Under the pieces are notes generated by a model. The model was not told the DNA's origin. It was given only the letters and a program-made list of their open reading frames with translations, and made no database searches. A stretch of DNA of 64,000 nt, from contig NZ_FNUJ01000004.1 of the NCBI RefSeq assembly GCF_900107925.1, positions 248,001-312,000 on the forward strand, in the 5' to 3' direction. A program made the translations under genes and the position numbers. Positions 31,313 to 40,311 of this stretch are shown here, piece after piece (position 1 is the first letter of the stretch; each line of letters begins with the position of its first letter). Source of the DNA: Amycolatopsis pretoriensis. GTDB taxonomy: Bacteria > Actinomycetota > Actinomycetes > Mycobacteriales > Pseudonocardiaceae.

Positions 31313-33190
31313 GTGGCCGATCGCGCGCCGTTCACCCTCGCCGTCGTGGGCGCCGGACCCCGGGGGGTCGGCGTCCTCGAGCGGCTCGGCGCGAACGCGG
31401 AGCTACTGCGCGACCGGCGGCTCGAGGTGCACCTGATCGACCCGTTCCCGCCCGGCCCCGGCCGCGTGTGGCGCTACGACCAGTCGCCGCTGCTGCGGAT
31501 GAACTCCATGCCCGAGGACGTCACGATGTTCACCGACGAGTCGGTGACGATGACCGGCCCGGTCCGGCCGGGGCCGACGCTGCTGGAGTGGGCGCGAAAG
31601 GTGCGTGACGGCGCGCTCGACGCGGAGGTCCCACTTGACGTCGTCGCCGAGCTGACCGCCCTCGACAGCTTCGACTTCCCGACCCGGCGGCTGCAGAGCG
31701 CCTACCTGACCTGGTTCTACCGCAAGGTGCTCGGCGATCTCCCCGACGGCATCGACGTCGTCGAGCACGCGGCGCGCGCGGTGGGGGTCGACGGCCACAC
31801 CGTCAGCCTGTCCGACGGCACGACCGTGCGCGCGGACGCCGTCGTCTTCACCGTCGGGCACCTCGACGCCGAACCGGACGACCGCGAGCGCGAGCTCGTG
31901 ACGTTCGCCGCGCGGCACGGGCTCGCCTACTACCCGGCCGGCTACACCGCCGACGTCGACTACTCCGGCATCGCGCCGGGCGAAACCGTGCTGGTGCGCG
32001 GGTTCGGGCTGGCGTTCGTCGACCTGATGCTGCTGCTCACCGAGGGCCGCGGCGGCCGCTTCGAGGAGCTCGAGACCGGCGGGCTGCGCTACCACCCGAG
32101 CGGCGCCGAGCCGGTGCTGCACGTCGGCTCGCGGCGCGGAGTGCCCTACCACGCGAAGATCGGCTACCGGCTGCGCGGGAAACCGTTGCGGCTGCCCAGG
32201 TTCTTCGACGCCTACGCCATGGACGGCCTCGCCGGCGAGGCGCTCGACTTCCGCGCGGACGTCTGGCCGCTGATCGCGAAGGAACTGGCCTGGGGCTACT
32301 ACAGCGAGCTGTTCACCGGGCACCCGGACCGCGTGTGCCTCGACTTCGCGGTGTTCGCCGACGCTTTCGCCGACCTGCCGTGGGATTCGCCGGGGATGCG
32401 CGACCTCGTGGCGCGGGCGGTGCCCGCCGAGGCCGACCGCCTCGACCTCGACCACCTGGACCGGCCTCTGCGCGGCCGCGAGTTCGGCACGGCGGAGGAG
32501 TTCGGCAAGGAGCTGCGGGAGTACGTCGAGGCCGACCTCGCGCGCCGGGCGGACCAGGAGTTCAGCGCCGACCTCGGCGCGTTCATGGCGTTGCTGTCGG
32601 TGTACAGCCAGCTGCCGGTGCTGGTCCAAAAAGGACGGCTGGATGCGTCGTCCCAAGTGTCCGATATGGACGGATGGTTCCACGGCTTCTTCTCGTACTA
32701 CGCCAGCGGGCCGCCGCCACGCCGGCTGGAGGAGCTGCTGGCGCTGCACGAAGCCGGCGTGGTCTCGTTCGCGGGCGCGGAAATGCGGGTGACGACGGAC
32801 GGCGGCGCGTTCGTCTCGACGAGCGCCAGCTACCCGGGGACGGTGCCGGCACGCACACTCGTCGAGGCGCGGCTCCCGGGCCCCAGCGTGACCCGCGCGG
32901 CCGACGGCCTGCTCCGGCAGCTGCGCGACGCGGGCGAGCTGGCCGAGGAGACGGTCGCGGACCCGGTGACCGGCGCGTTGCTGCCGTCGGGCCGGATCCA
33001 CACGCGGGTGTCGGACTCCCGCCTCCTCGACGGCACCGGCCGGCCCCACCCGCACCGGTTCGCGGTGGGCCCGCACACGAGCGCCCGCTCGGCGGCGGCG
33101 TTCACGCGCCCTCGCACGAACGCGGCGAGCTTCCGCCAGAACGACGCCGTGGCGCGCGAGATCCTGGCGCTGGTCAGCCCGCCCAGCTGA
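31313..33190 (+). CDS. FAD/NAD(P)-binding protein
   Basis: A 625-residue flavoprotein of the large FAD-NAD(P)-binding group (PF13454-like). The N-terminal Rossmann motif is VVGAGPRGVG at residues ~10-19, followed by LIDPFPPGPGRVWRYDQSPLLRMNS, and a second motif TVLVRGFGLAFVDLMLL appears near residue 225. It starts at GTG 31313. It is divergent from the LLM monooxygenase pair, with a CCGGAATTCCGG palindrome in the shared promoter region, so a common pathway is likely. It carries two GTCC-N5-GGAC motifs 35 bp apart. Its 3' end overlaps the convergent glycosyltransferase gene by 17 bp. Confidence 0.85.
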   Translation: MADRAPFTLAVVGAGPRGVGVLERLGANAELLRDRRLEVHLIDPFPPGPGRVWRYDQSPLLRMNSMPEDVTMFTDESVTMTGPVRPGPTLLEWARKVRDGALDAEVPLDVVAELTALDSFDFPTRRLQSAYLTWFYRKVLGDLPDGIDVVEHAARAVGVDGHTVSLSDGTTVRADAVVFTVGHLDAEPDDRERELVTFAARHGLAYYPAGYTADVDYSGIAPGETVLVRGFGLAFVDLMLLLTEGRGGRFEELETGGLRYHPSGAEPVLHVGSRRGVPYHAKIGYRLRGKPLRLPRFFDAYAMDGLAGEALDFRADVWPLIAKELAWGYYSELFTGHPDRVCLDFAVFADAFADLPWDSPGMRDLVARAVPAEADRLDLDHLDRPLRGREFGTAEEFGKELREYVEADLARRADQEFSADLGAFMALLSVYSQLPVLVQKGRLDASSQVSDMDGWFHGFFSYYASGPPPRRLEELLALHEAGVVSFAGAEMRVTTDGGAFVSTSASYPGTVPARTLVEARLPGPSVTRAADGLLRQLRDAGELAEETVADPVTGALLPSGRIHTRVSDSRLLDGTGRPHPHRFAVGPHTSARSAAAFTRPRTNAASFRQNDAVAREILALVSPPS

Positions 33191-34280
33191 CGATCTCGGC
33201 CAGGACCTGGTCCGGCGACGGCATTCCCGCGATCTCGGCGGCGATGCCCCGGGCGATTTCGAGTGGTTTCGGGTCGGTGAGCAGCTCGCGCGCCGCCGTC
33301 TCGATCGCGGGGATCCGGATCGCGTCGCCGACCAAAGCGCGTGCGGCGCCGAGGGTGGACAACGTCTCGGCGTTGGCGAACTGGTCGGCGCCCTGCGGCA
33401 GGATCAGCTGCGGCAGCCCGGCCGCGAGCGTGGCGAGCACCGTGCCCGTGCCGCCGTGGTGCACGACCAGACCCGCGTGTTTCAGGACCTCGGCCTGCGG
33501 CACGAAACCGGCGACCTGGACGCGAGCCGGCAGCTCACCCAACGCCGCGGGATCGCCGGGACCCAGCGCCACCAGCACGTCGACGTCGAGGCTCGACAAC
33601 GCGCGGATCGCGCCGCGCAGGACGTCCGTCGCGCCGAAGACCACCGTGCCCAGCGTCAGGTAGACGAAACCGTCTTCGGGCAGGGGCGGCAGCGGGACGT
33701 CCGGGTCGTACGGCGTCGGGCGCATCCGGAACACCTTCGGGATGCCCGCGGTGCCCGGGTCGCGGACGCTGTCCGGCCAGACGTCGACGCAGGCGTCGCC
33801 GAACAGGGCGTCCGAAGGCAGTGTTCCCCAGAGCGGCCGCAGCCGTTCCGCGGCGACGGCCAGGACCTCCGGCGGCATGGACCGCCCGATCACGACAGAG
33901 ACGGCGGGGATGCCGGCGCGGCGGGCGGCGATCCCGGCGCCGACGTCGCTCATCTCGTAGACCACCAGGTCGGGACGCAGCTCCGGGAGCAGCGGCGTCA
34001 GGTCGTCGAGCAGCGACTGCGGCAGCAGCTCGGCGAACATCGTGATGCCGACGTCGAGGAAGCCCGCGTCCTCACCGTGGCGTTTCTTGGCTTCGGCCTC
34101 CGCCTCGCCGATGCCGATCCCGGCGCGGTGGACTTCGAAACCCAGGTCGCGCACCTTGGGCACGAACGCCTCTCCGGTGCCGAACACGACGTCGTGCCCG
34201 GCCGCTTTCGCCGCGTTCGCGAGCGGCAGCAGGGGAAACAGGTGGCCGTACGCCGGGCGGCACGTGAAGAGGATGCGCAC
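33174..34280 (-). CDS. MGT-type glycosyltransferase (GT1 family)
   Basis: A 368-residue GT-B glycosyltransferase of the macrolide/natural-product type (EryCIII- and OleD-like). The N-terminal acceptor domain starts RILFTCRPAYGHLFPLLPLA with the catalytic His region, and the C-terminal donor domain has the signature HHGGTGTVLATLAAGLPQL followed by LPQGADQFANA, which binds the nucleotide sugar. The start is GTG 34280. No biosynthetic cluster surrounds it, so it may inactivate a xenobiotic or self antibiotic by glycosylation; that is an inference. Confidence 0.88.
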   Translation of the reverse strand: MRILFTCRPAYGHLFPLLPLANAAKAAGHDVVFGTGEAFVPKVRDLGFEVHRAGIGIGEAEAEAKKRHGEDAGFLDVGITMFAELLPQSLLDDLTPLLPELRPDLVVYEMSDVGAGIAARRAGIPAVSVVIGRSMPPEVLAVAAERLRPLWGTLPSDALFGDACVDVWPDSVRDPGTAGIPKVFRMRPTPYDPDVPLPPLPEDGFVYLTLGTVVFGATDVLRGAIRALSSLDVDVLVALGPGDPAALGELPARVQVAGFVPQAEVLKHAGLVVHHGGTGTVLATLAAGLPQLILPQGADQFANAETLSTLGAARALVGDAIRIPAIETAARELLTDPKPLEIARGIAAEIAGMPSPDQVLAEIVSWAG

Positions 34281-34297
34281 GCACCCGAGCGTACTGC

Positions 34298-35191
34298 TCA
34301 GCCCTTCACGACCGGAGCGATTTGCTGAGCCCACTGCTGCGGCGCGGACGTCCCGCCGGGCAGGGAGTTGAAGTACTCCCAGCCGTCGATGCCGCCGAAG
34401 TCCGCGTACTTGCTCTTGAGGCTGCGCACGGTCGACTGGAGGGTCGACATGGCGACGTACCCACTGCAGTTGGCGGGGTTGGTGACGGTCCCGGCGACGA
34501 CCTTGCTCGCCGGCACGATCCCGCGGCGGATGATGTTGTCGTAGCCGGAGGTGCTGCTCAGGGACCCCCAGCCGCAGTAGAACTGCGCGTTGAACCAGGA
34601 GATCTGCGCGCCGCGGTCGCGGTAGAGGGTGTCGTAGTTGAGGCCGGAGAGCCCGCCGCCGCCGCTGAGTTCGGTGGCGACCGGGGCGAGGGTGACGAGG
34701 AACGAGCTGCCGAAGTCGGCCCGGAGCGCGTCGATCAGCTTGTTCAGGGCGGCGTTCGACATGTGCTCTTCGACGTCGAGGTCGATGCCGGAGAGCGAGT
34801 AGGTGCGGATGAGGTTCCGCAGCAACGGGTAGTAGGTGTCGAACTGGGTTTCGAGCCGCTGGAAACTGCCCGCGGCGGCCCCGCCGACGAACGCGAGGAC
34901 GTGCACGCCCTGGCTGCGCAGGGTGGCGAGGTCCTGCCACATCCGCGTGAACTTGGCGGCGTTCGGCGGATCGTCGTTGAGGTGGACGACGCTGTTGGTA
35001 TCGAGGTGGATGGCCCCGACGATGACGTCCGTGGCCCCGGCGTCGCGCAGCGGGAGCGGCGAGACGTAGGTGGAGCCGTTGTAGATGGTCTGGTAGTAGA
35101 GGACAACCCTCCGCCCGGCGGCGGCCGAGGTCGGCACCGCACCCGAAATCATCAGCACCAAGGCCACGAAGGCCACGCCGATCCTCCGCAT
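34298..35191 (-). CDS. Secreted glycoside hydrolase family 18 protein (chitinase/endoglucosaminidase type)
   Basis: A 297-residue exported protein: signal peptide to about residue 25 (LVLMISGAVPTSAAA), then a GH18 TIM barrel starting RRVVLYYQT. The catalytic strand reads SGIDLDVEE, with D137, D139 and the acid E141; the first Asp of the usual DxxDxDxE is Ser134, which is unusual and may affect activity. ATG 35191 is used; ATG 35203 is also possible. A dre-type operator overlaps the start region, linking the gene to DasR and to nagA. It probably releases GlcNAc or chito-oligomers outside the cell. Confidence 0.82.
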   Translation of the reverse strand: MRRIGVAFVALVLMISGAVPTSAAAGRRVVLYYQTIYNGSTYVSPLPLRDAGATDVIVGAIHLDTNSVVHLNDDPPNAAKFTRMWQDLATLRSQGVHVLAFVGGAAAGSFQRLETQFDTYYPLLRNLIRTYSLSGIDLDVEEHMSNAALNKLIDALRADFGSSFLVTLAPVATELSGGGGLSGLNYDTLYRDRGAQISWFNAQFYCGWGSLSSTSGYDNIIRRGIVPASKVVAGTVTNPANCSGYVAMSTLQSTVRSLKSKYADFGGIDGWEYFNSLPGGTSAPQQWAQQIAPVVKG

Positions 35192-35204
35192 GGTCCAGAC
35201 CATA
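35189..35204. promoter_or_regulatory. dre-type operator (DasR) at the GH18 gene
   Basis: The core TGGTC-CA-GACCA with perfect 6-bp arms ATGGTC/GACCAT is centred at 35196-35197 and includes the ATG of the GH18 gene. DasR bound here would block transcription start or elongation. Confidence 0.75.
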
Positions 35205-35259
35205 CGTCGCTCAGCGCAGTGGGAAAAGCACTCACCGTCGATCCTGTCCGGTTTCTGTC

Positions 35260-36807
35260 TCAGCCCACCTCTTGGACCGACCGCCCGGGAATCGCGGCCA
35301 GCAGTTCCTTCGTGTACTCCGCCCGTGGCTCCTCCAACACTTGCGCCACCGGTCCCAGCTCCTCCAGCTTGCCCGCGCGCATCACGCCGACCTGGTCCGC
35401 GAGCTGCCGCACCACGGCCAGGTCGTGGGAAATGAACAGGTACGACAACCCGAGTTCGGCTTGCAAATCCGCCAGCAACGCCAAGATCTGCGCCTGCACC
35501 GAAACGTCCAGCGCCGACACCGGTTCGTCGCACACCACCAAGTCCGGCCGCAACGCCAGCGCCCGGGCGATCGCCACCCGCTGGCGCTGACCTCCCGACA
35601 GCTCCGCCGGCTTGCGGCGCGCCACCGACGACGGCAAAGCCACCTGGTCCAGTAACGACGGGACCCGGTCGCGCGGCAGCTTGAACGCCCGCAGCGGCTC
35701 CGCCACCACCTCCTCGACCGAAAACTTCGGGTTCAGCGACGCGTACGGGTTCTGGTACACGATCTGCATCCTCCGCCGCAACCGGCGCAGCTCCTCGCCC
35801 GACAACCCAGTGATGTCCTGGCCGTCGAACGACACCGATCCGGACGACGGCGTTTCCAAGCGCAGCAGGAGACGCGCCGTCGTCGACTTGCCCGAGCCCG
35901 ACTCGCCCACCAGAGCCAGCGTCTGGCCGCGAGGGATGTCGAACGAGACCCCGTCGACGGCGCGAATTCCGTCGAACGACTTCGCCAGGTCCCGCACCGA
36001 CACCAGCGGCTCAGTCGGAGGTGCGGGCGGCCGAAGCGTGCTCGACAAGCTCGGCGCCGCCGCGATCAGTTGCCGCGTGTACGGGTGTGTCGGCGCGCTG
36101 ACCACCGACGTCCCCTCTTCGACGACCGACCCCTGCGACAGCACCACGATCCGCGACGCGCGGTCTGCCGCGACGCCGAGGTCGTGCGTGATCAGCAGGA
36201 TCGCCGTGCCGGACTCGGACGCCAGCGACGTCAGGTGGTCGAGGATCCGGCGCTGGACCGTGACGTCCAGCGCCGACGTCGGCTCGTCCGCGATGATCAG
36301 CTTCGGCCGCCCGGCCAGCGCCGACGCGATCAGCACCCGCTGCCGCAGCCCGCCCGACAGCTGGTGCGGGTACTGCCGGGCGCGCAGCTCAGGCGAGGGG
36401 ACACCCGCGCGTTCCAGCAAGGAAATCGCCTCCAGGGAAGCCGAACGCCGGTCCGCGAGGCCGTGGATCTTCAGCACCTCCGCGACCTGGTCGCCGATCC
36501 GGTGCACCGGGTTCAGCGACACCGCCGGGTCCTGCGGCACCAGCGCGATCTCTCGCCCGCGCACCGATCGCCACCGCCTTGGCGACAGCGACAGCAGATC
36601 CCGGCCGTCGAAGGTGATCGAACCGCCGTCGACGCGACCGCCGCGCGGGAGCAGGCCGATCGCCGCGTGCGCCGTCGTCGACTTGCCCGAACCCGATTCG
36701 CCGACAACGGCGACCACTTCGCCCGCGTCGACGTCGAACCCGACGTCACGCACGGCCGGCACTCCCCGGTACGACACGGCCAGGTCCGAAATCCGCAGCA
36801 GGCTCAT
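35260..36807 (-). CDS. ABC transporter dual ATP-binding protein (DppD-DppF fusion)
   Basis: A 515-residue protein with two complete ABC domains, as in fused Dpp/Opp/nickel-type systems. The first half has Walker A GESGSGKST, signature LSGGLRQRV and Walker B LIIADEPTSALD. The second half repeats these as GESGSGKST, LSGGQRQRV and LVVCDEPVSALD, each followed by an H-loop (LLITHD, LFISHD). It is the last gene of the SBP-permease-permease-ATPase operon, with an ATGA overlap to the upstream permease. Confidence 0.93.
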   Translation of the reverse strand: MSLLRISDLAVSYRGVPAVRDVGFDVDAGEVVAVVGESGSGKSTTAHAAIGLLPRGGRVDGGSITFDGRDLLSLSPRRWRSVRGREIALVPQDPAVSLNPVHRIGDQVAEVLKIHGLADRRSASLEAISLLERAGVPSPELRARQYPHQLSGGLRQRVLIASALAGRPKLIIADEPTSALDVTVQRRILDHLTSLASESGTAILLITHDLGVAADRASRIVVLSQGSVVEEGTSVVSAPTHPYTRQLIAAAPSLSSTLRPPAPPTEPLVSVRDLAKSFDGIRAVDGVSFDIPRGQTLALVGESGSGKSTTARLLLRLETPSSGSVSFDGQDITGLSGEELRRLRRRMQIVYQNPYASLNPKFSVEEVVAEPLRAFKLPRDRVPSLLDQVALPSSVARRKPAELSGGQRQRVAIARALALRPDLVVCDEPVSALDVSVQAQILALLADLQAELGLSYLFISHDLAVVRQLADQVGVMRAGKLEELGPVAQVLEEPRAEYTKELLAAIPGRSVQEVG

Positions 36808-37634
36808 CGGTCTCCTCCGTCCAGCGCGCGGGACAGCCGGTTCGCGGCGAGGACCACCGCCGCGACCGTCAGGCCCGGGAACGTCGTCATCCACCACGCG
36901 GTGGCCAGGAAGCCGCGCCCGCCCGCGACGAGCGAGCCCCACTCCGGCGTCGGCGGCGTCGCGCCGAAGCCGAGGAAGCTCAGCGCCGACACCTCGAGCA
37001 CGGCCGTGCCGAGGGTCAACGTCGCCAGCGCGAGCACCGGGCCGGCCGCGTTCGGCAGGACGTGCCGCAGCAGCACGCTCGACCAGCGCACGCCGGAAGC
37101 CCGCGCCGCCTCGACGAACACGCCGTTTCGCACGCGCAGCACCTCCGCGCGCATGACCCGCGCGAAGGACGCCAGGTTCGCGATGCCGACGGCGATCGCG
37201 ACGTTCGTCGTGCCGAAGCCCAGCGCGGTGACCAGCGCCAGCGACAGCAGGATCGGCGGGATGGCCAGGAAGACGTCGACGACCCGCATGATCACCGTGT
37301 CCGCCCAGCCGCCGCGGAACCCGGCGAGCAGACCGAGCGCCGAGCCCGCGGCCAGCGCCACGAGCACGGCGATCGCGGTCGCCCGCAGCGAGAGCGACGC
37401 GCCGTGGATCACCCGCGCGTAGACGTCCCGGCCGGTCTCGTCGGTGCCGAACAGGTGGTGCGGCGACGGCCCTTGCAGCCGCTCGGCCGGGACGCCGGTG
37501 ATCGGGTCGTACCCGGTCAGCAGCCCCGGCACGAAGGCGGCGAGCAGCACGAACACCAGCACCACCACCGCCAGCACCAGTCCAGGCGGAGCTTTCACGT
37601 GAAAGCTCCGCTTTGGAACGGCGAGGTCAACCAC
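36804..37634 (-). CDS. ABC transporter permease (DppC-like)
   Basis: A 276-residue inner-membrane permease with six helices and the EAA loop motif EAARASGVRWSSVLLRHVLPN near residue 175, which docks on the ATPase. The family N-terminal block GTDETGRDVYARVIHGASLSL is present. It starts at GTG 37634, overlapping the upstream permease by 8 bp. The N-terminal residues SFHVKAP are encoded by a TTTCACGTGAAA palindrome (37586-37611), an apparent insertion before the first helix. Confidence 0.9.
   Translation of the reverse strand: MVDLAVPKRSFHVKAPPGLVLAVVVLVFVLLAAFVPGLLTGYDPITGVPAERLQGPSPHHLFGTDETGRDVYARVIHGASLSLRATAIAVLVALAAGSALGLLAGFRGGWADTVIMRVVDVFLAIPPILLSLALVTALGFGTTNVAIAVGIANLASFARVMRAEVLRVRNGVFVEAARASGVRWSSVLLRHVLPNAAGPVLALATLTLGTAVLEVSALSFLGFGATPPTPEWGSLVAGGRGFLATAWWMTTFPGLTVAAVVLAANRLSRALDGGDR
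37586..37611. repeat. TTTCACGTGAAA palindrome inside the permease gene
   Basis: A perfect 26-bp palindrome, identical in all 26 bases to 14862-14887, lying at codons ~8-16 of the DppC-like permease. Confidence 0.85.
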
Positions 37635-38580
37635 GGGCCACCTCCGGCGTCCGGGCGATGCGCGGGTCGAGCAGCGGGTACAGCAGGTCGACGACCAGGT
37701 TGAGCACCACGAACACCAGCGCGGCCAGCACGATCACCGCCTGCACGACCGGGACGTCCTGCGCGGTGACGGCGGCCGCGGTGATCCGGCCGACGCCGTC
37801 GCGCGAGAAGACCGTTTCGGTGATCACCGACCCCGCGACGAGGTTGCCCGCCACCACGCCGGCGACGGTCAGCGTCGGCACGGCGGCGTTGCGCAGCAGA
37901 TGTCCGAAGTGGACACGCCAGCGGCTCGCGCCCTTCGCCGCCGCGATCTCCGCGTACGGCTCGTCTTGCTGCGTCGCCAGGCTCTTCGCCAGCACCTGGC
38001 CGATGATCGCGCCGGTCGGCAGGGCCAGGGTGATCGCGGGCAGGATGATCGTCGCGAAGCCATCAGTGCCCAGCGCCGGCAGCAGTCGCAGCCGGAACGA
38101 GAAGAACTGGATCAGCAGCAGCCCGACCCAGAACGGCGGCAGCGAGATCGCCAGCGACGGCAGGGACAGCAGGGCCTGCCGCAGCCAGCGGAACGGCGTG
38201 AACGTGCCGAGGAACGCCGAGCCGCCGCCGAACAGCACCGCGAACACCAGTGCCAGCCCGGTGACCGCGAGCGTCGGCGGCAACGCCGTCACGACCATGT
38301 GCGACGCCTCGTCGCCGGTCGCGACGCTGCGGCCGAAGTCGCCGTGCAGGGCCGAGACCAGGCGTTTCAAGTACTGGACAGGCAGCGGCGAGTCGAGGCC
38401 GTACTCCGCGCGAGCGGCGGCGAGCTGCTCGGGCGTCGCCGACGAACCCGCCTCCCCGCTGGCGAGCTTCGCCGATACGGCGTCGCCCGGCAGCAGGTAG
38501 AGGATCAGGAACGACAGCGTGAACGCCGCCCACAGCACGAACACCGCCTGCCCGACGCGGCGGAGGAGGTAGCGCCTCAC
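37627..38580 (-). CDS. ABC transporter permease (DppB-like)
   Basis: A 317-residue permease starting RRYLLRRVGQAVFVLWAAFT, the standard DppB opening, followed by LYLLPGDAVS and the EAA loop EIAAAKGASRWRVHFGHLLRN. Six hydrophobic helices are visible. GTG 38580 overlaps the stop of the substrate-binding protein gene (GTGA). Together with the 36804-37634 product it forms the membrane channel. Confidence 0.92.
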   Translation of the reverse strand: MRRYLLRRVGQAVFVLWAAFTLSFLILYLLPGDAVSAKLASGEAGSSATPEQLAAARAEYGLDSPLPVQYLKRLVSALHGDFGRSVATGDEASHMVVTALPPTLAVTGLALVFAVLFGGGSAFLGTFTPFRWLRQALLSLPSLAISLPPFWVGLLLIQFFSFRLRLLPALGTDGFATIILPAITLALPTGAIIGQVLAKSLATQQDEPYAEIAAAKGASRWRVHFGHLLRNAAVPTLTVAGVVAGNLVAGSVITETVFSRDGVGRITAAAVTAQDVPVVQAVIVLAALVFVVLNLVVDLLYPLLDPRIARTPEVARG

Positions 38581-40184
38581 GACAGCCACGCGTCGAACAG
38601 CTGAAGCCGTGACGACGCTTCGAAGTCGACGGCGTGCGCCTTCGAGCTCAGCGCGACGACCTGGGTCAGTTCGAACACCGGGACCGCGTAGGCGTGGTCG
38701 ATGATGAGCTTCTGGGCCTCGTCGGCGGACGGCTTGCGCTTGGCGGTGTCCACAGTGGACGACTGCGCGTCGAGTGCGATGTCCAGCGGGTTGCCCGGGG
38801 TGAGCTTGCTGCGGTTGCCGGCCTTGGTGGAGAACTGGCCGCGCAGGATGTCCGGGTCGGCGCGCGTGACGTTGTACCAGAGGAAGTCGTAGTGGCCCGA
38901 CAGCTGGATCTGCGTGGTCTCGGCCGTCGTGTGCTGCTCGATCCGCAGGTCGAACCCGATCTTGCGGAGCTGCTGCTGGATCAGCTCCAGCACGCTGCGG
39001 TTCTGGTTGAACACCGGCGAGAACACGACGGACGCGCTCAGCGGCTGCCCGTTCTTGACGCGGATCCCGTCGGGACCGGGCACCCAGCCGTCCCCGTCGA
39101 GCAGCGCCGCCGCGCCCTTTTGGTCGTACGCGAGCTGCTGCGAGAGGTCGCTGACCAGCGGCGTCGCCGAGCCGAGGATGCTCGTGGCCGCCTTGTAGCT
39201 CGGCGTCAGCACGGTGTTCACGACCTCGGTGCGGTCGACGCCCTTGAGCACGGCCTGGCGCACCTTCTCGTCGGCGAGCACGCCGCGGGCGGTGTTGGCG
39301 TGCAGGTTGAACACGACGCCGGGGTTGGGCCGGATGTTCTCGCTGAAGCCGTTGCCGGTGAACTGCGGCTCGTCGACCGGCTGGATGTCGGTGGCGGCGT
39401 CGAGCTGGCCGGAGGCGAGGCTGCCGGTGCGGACGCCGGGTTCGGGCACGATCTTGTAATCGATCTTGTCGAGGTAGGCCTCGCCCGGGTGCTTGAACAG
39501 CGACGAGCCCCACGCGTAGCCCTTGCGCTTGGCCAGGACGATTTCCTGGTTCTGCTTCAGGCTTTCGAAGACGAACGGACCCGAGCCGATCAGGCCGGTG
39601 CCCTGGCAGCGTTGTTCCGGCGTTTTCCGGAACGCGGCCGGCGCGAGGAGGCCGAGTGACATCGTCGAGCTGGCCTGCAGGAACTGCGCGCTGGGCGCGG
39701 AGAAGTCGAGGCGCACGGTCTGCGGGTCGAGGACCGTGGATGCCTTGTACGCGGCCAGGTAGCCGTAGCCGAGCTGGGCTTTCGTGCCGAGCGCCTTGAT
39801 GGCGTCGAAGCTGGTCTTGACGGCGGCGGCGTCGACCGGGCTGCCGTCGGAGAACGTGGCGCCGGCGCGCAGGTGGAAGGTGAACGCCGTCGAATCGGCG
39901 GTGATCTCCCACTTCTCGGCCAGCCACGGCTTGATCTCGCCGGTCTTCGGGTCCTGGTCGGTCAGCGAGTCGACGAGCTGGCGGCCGACGTTGATGGACG
40001 CGTTCGTGGCGGCCTGCTGCGGGTCGATGCAGTCGGGTGCGGACGAGATGCCCAGACGCAGCGTGCCGCCGGGTTTCGGTGGCCCGGAAGCGGTTTCTTC
40101 GGTGCCGGCGGCGGCGCAGGCGGTCAGCAGCAGGGGCAGGGTGAGCAGGGCCGCGGCGTTGCGAGCGCGGAAGAGGGGGGACAC
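38577..40184 (-). CDS. ABC transporter substrate-binding lipoprotein (SBP family 5)
   Basis: A 535-residue lipoprotein. The signal peptide ends in a lipobox LLTAC with Cys23. The mature part is a family 5 (peptide/nickel/opine) binding protein: GGTLRLGISSAPDCIDPQ, a DGSPVDAAAVKTSFD stretch typical of the family, and the later block PDILRGQFSTKAG. It starts at GTG 40184 with a GGAGG 9 nt upstream and heads the four-gene operon. Ligand unknown; family 5 systems take up peptides, nickel chelates, sugars or organosulfur compounds. Confidence 0.92.
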   Translation of the reverse strand: MSPLFRARNAAALLTLPLLLTACAAAGTEETASGPPKPGGTLRLGISSAPDCIDPQQAATNASINVGRQLVDSLTDQDPKTGEIKPWLAEKWEITADSTAFTFHLRAGATFSDGSPVDAAAVKTSFDAIKALGTKAQLGYGYLAAYKASTVLDPQTVRLDFSAPSAQFLQASSTMSLGLLAPAAFRKTPEQRCQGTGLIGSGPFVFESLKQNQEIVLAKRKGYAWGSSLFKHPGEAYLDKIDYKIVPEPGVRTGSLASGQLDAATDIQPVDEPQFTGNGFSENIRPNPGVVFNLHANTARGVLADEKVRQAVLKGVDRTEVVNTVLTPSYKAATSILGSATPLVSDLSQQLAYDQKGAAALLDGDGWVPGPDGIRVKNGQPLSASVVFSPVFNQNRSVLELIQQQLRKIGFDLRIEQHTTAETTQIQLSGHYDFLWYNVTRADPDILRGQFSTKAGNRSKLTPGNPLDIALDAQSSTVDTAKRKPSADEAQKLIIDHAYAVPVFELTQVVALSSKAHAVDFEASSRLQLFDAWLS

Positions 40185-40311
40185 CGGACGGCCTCCAGCG
40201 GGGAGCGGTTGCGTCTTCGATGAGCGACGCTAACCACGCGCTGAAGGCCGTCCCAGCAGGCGAACCGCGGTCCCAAACCGTGACACCGCAAGGATTCGCC
40301 CTTGACAGCGA

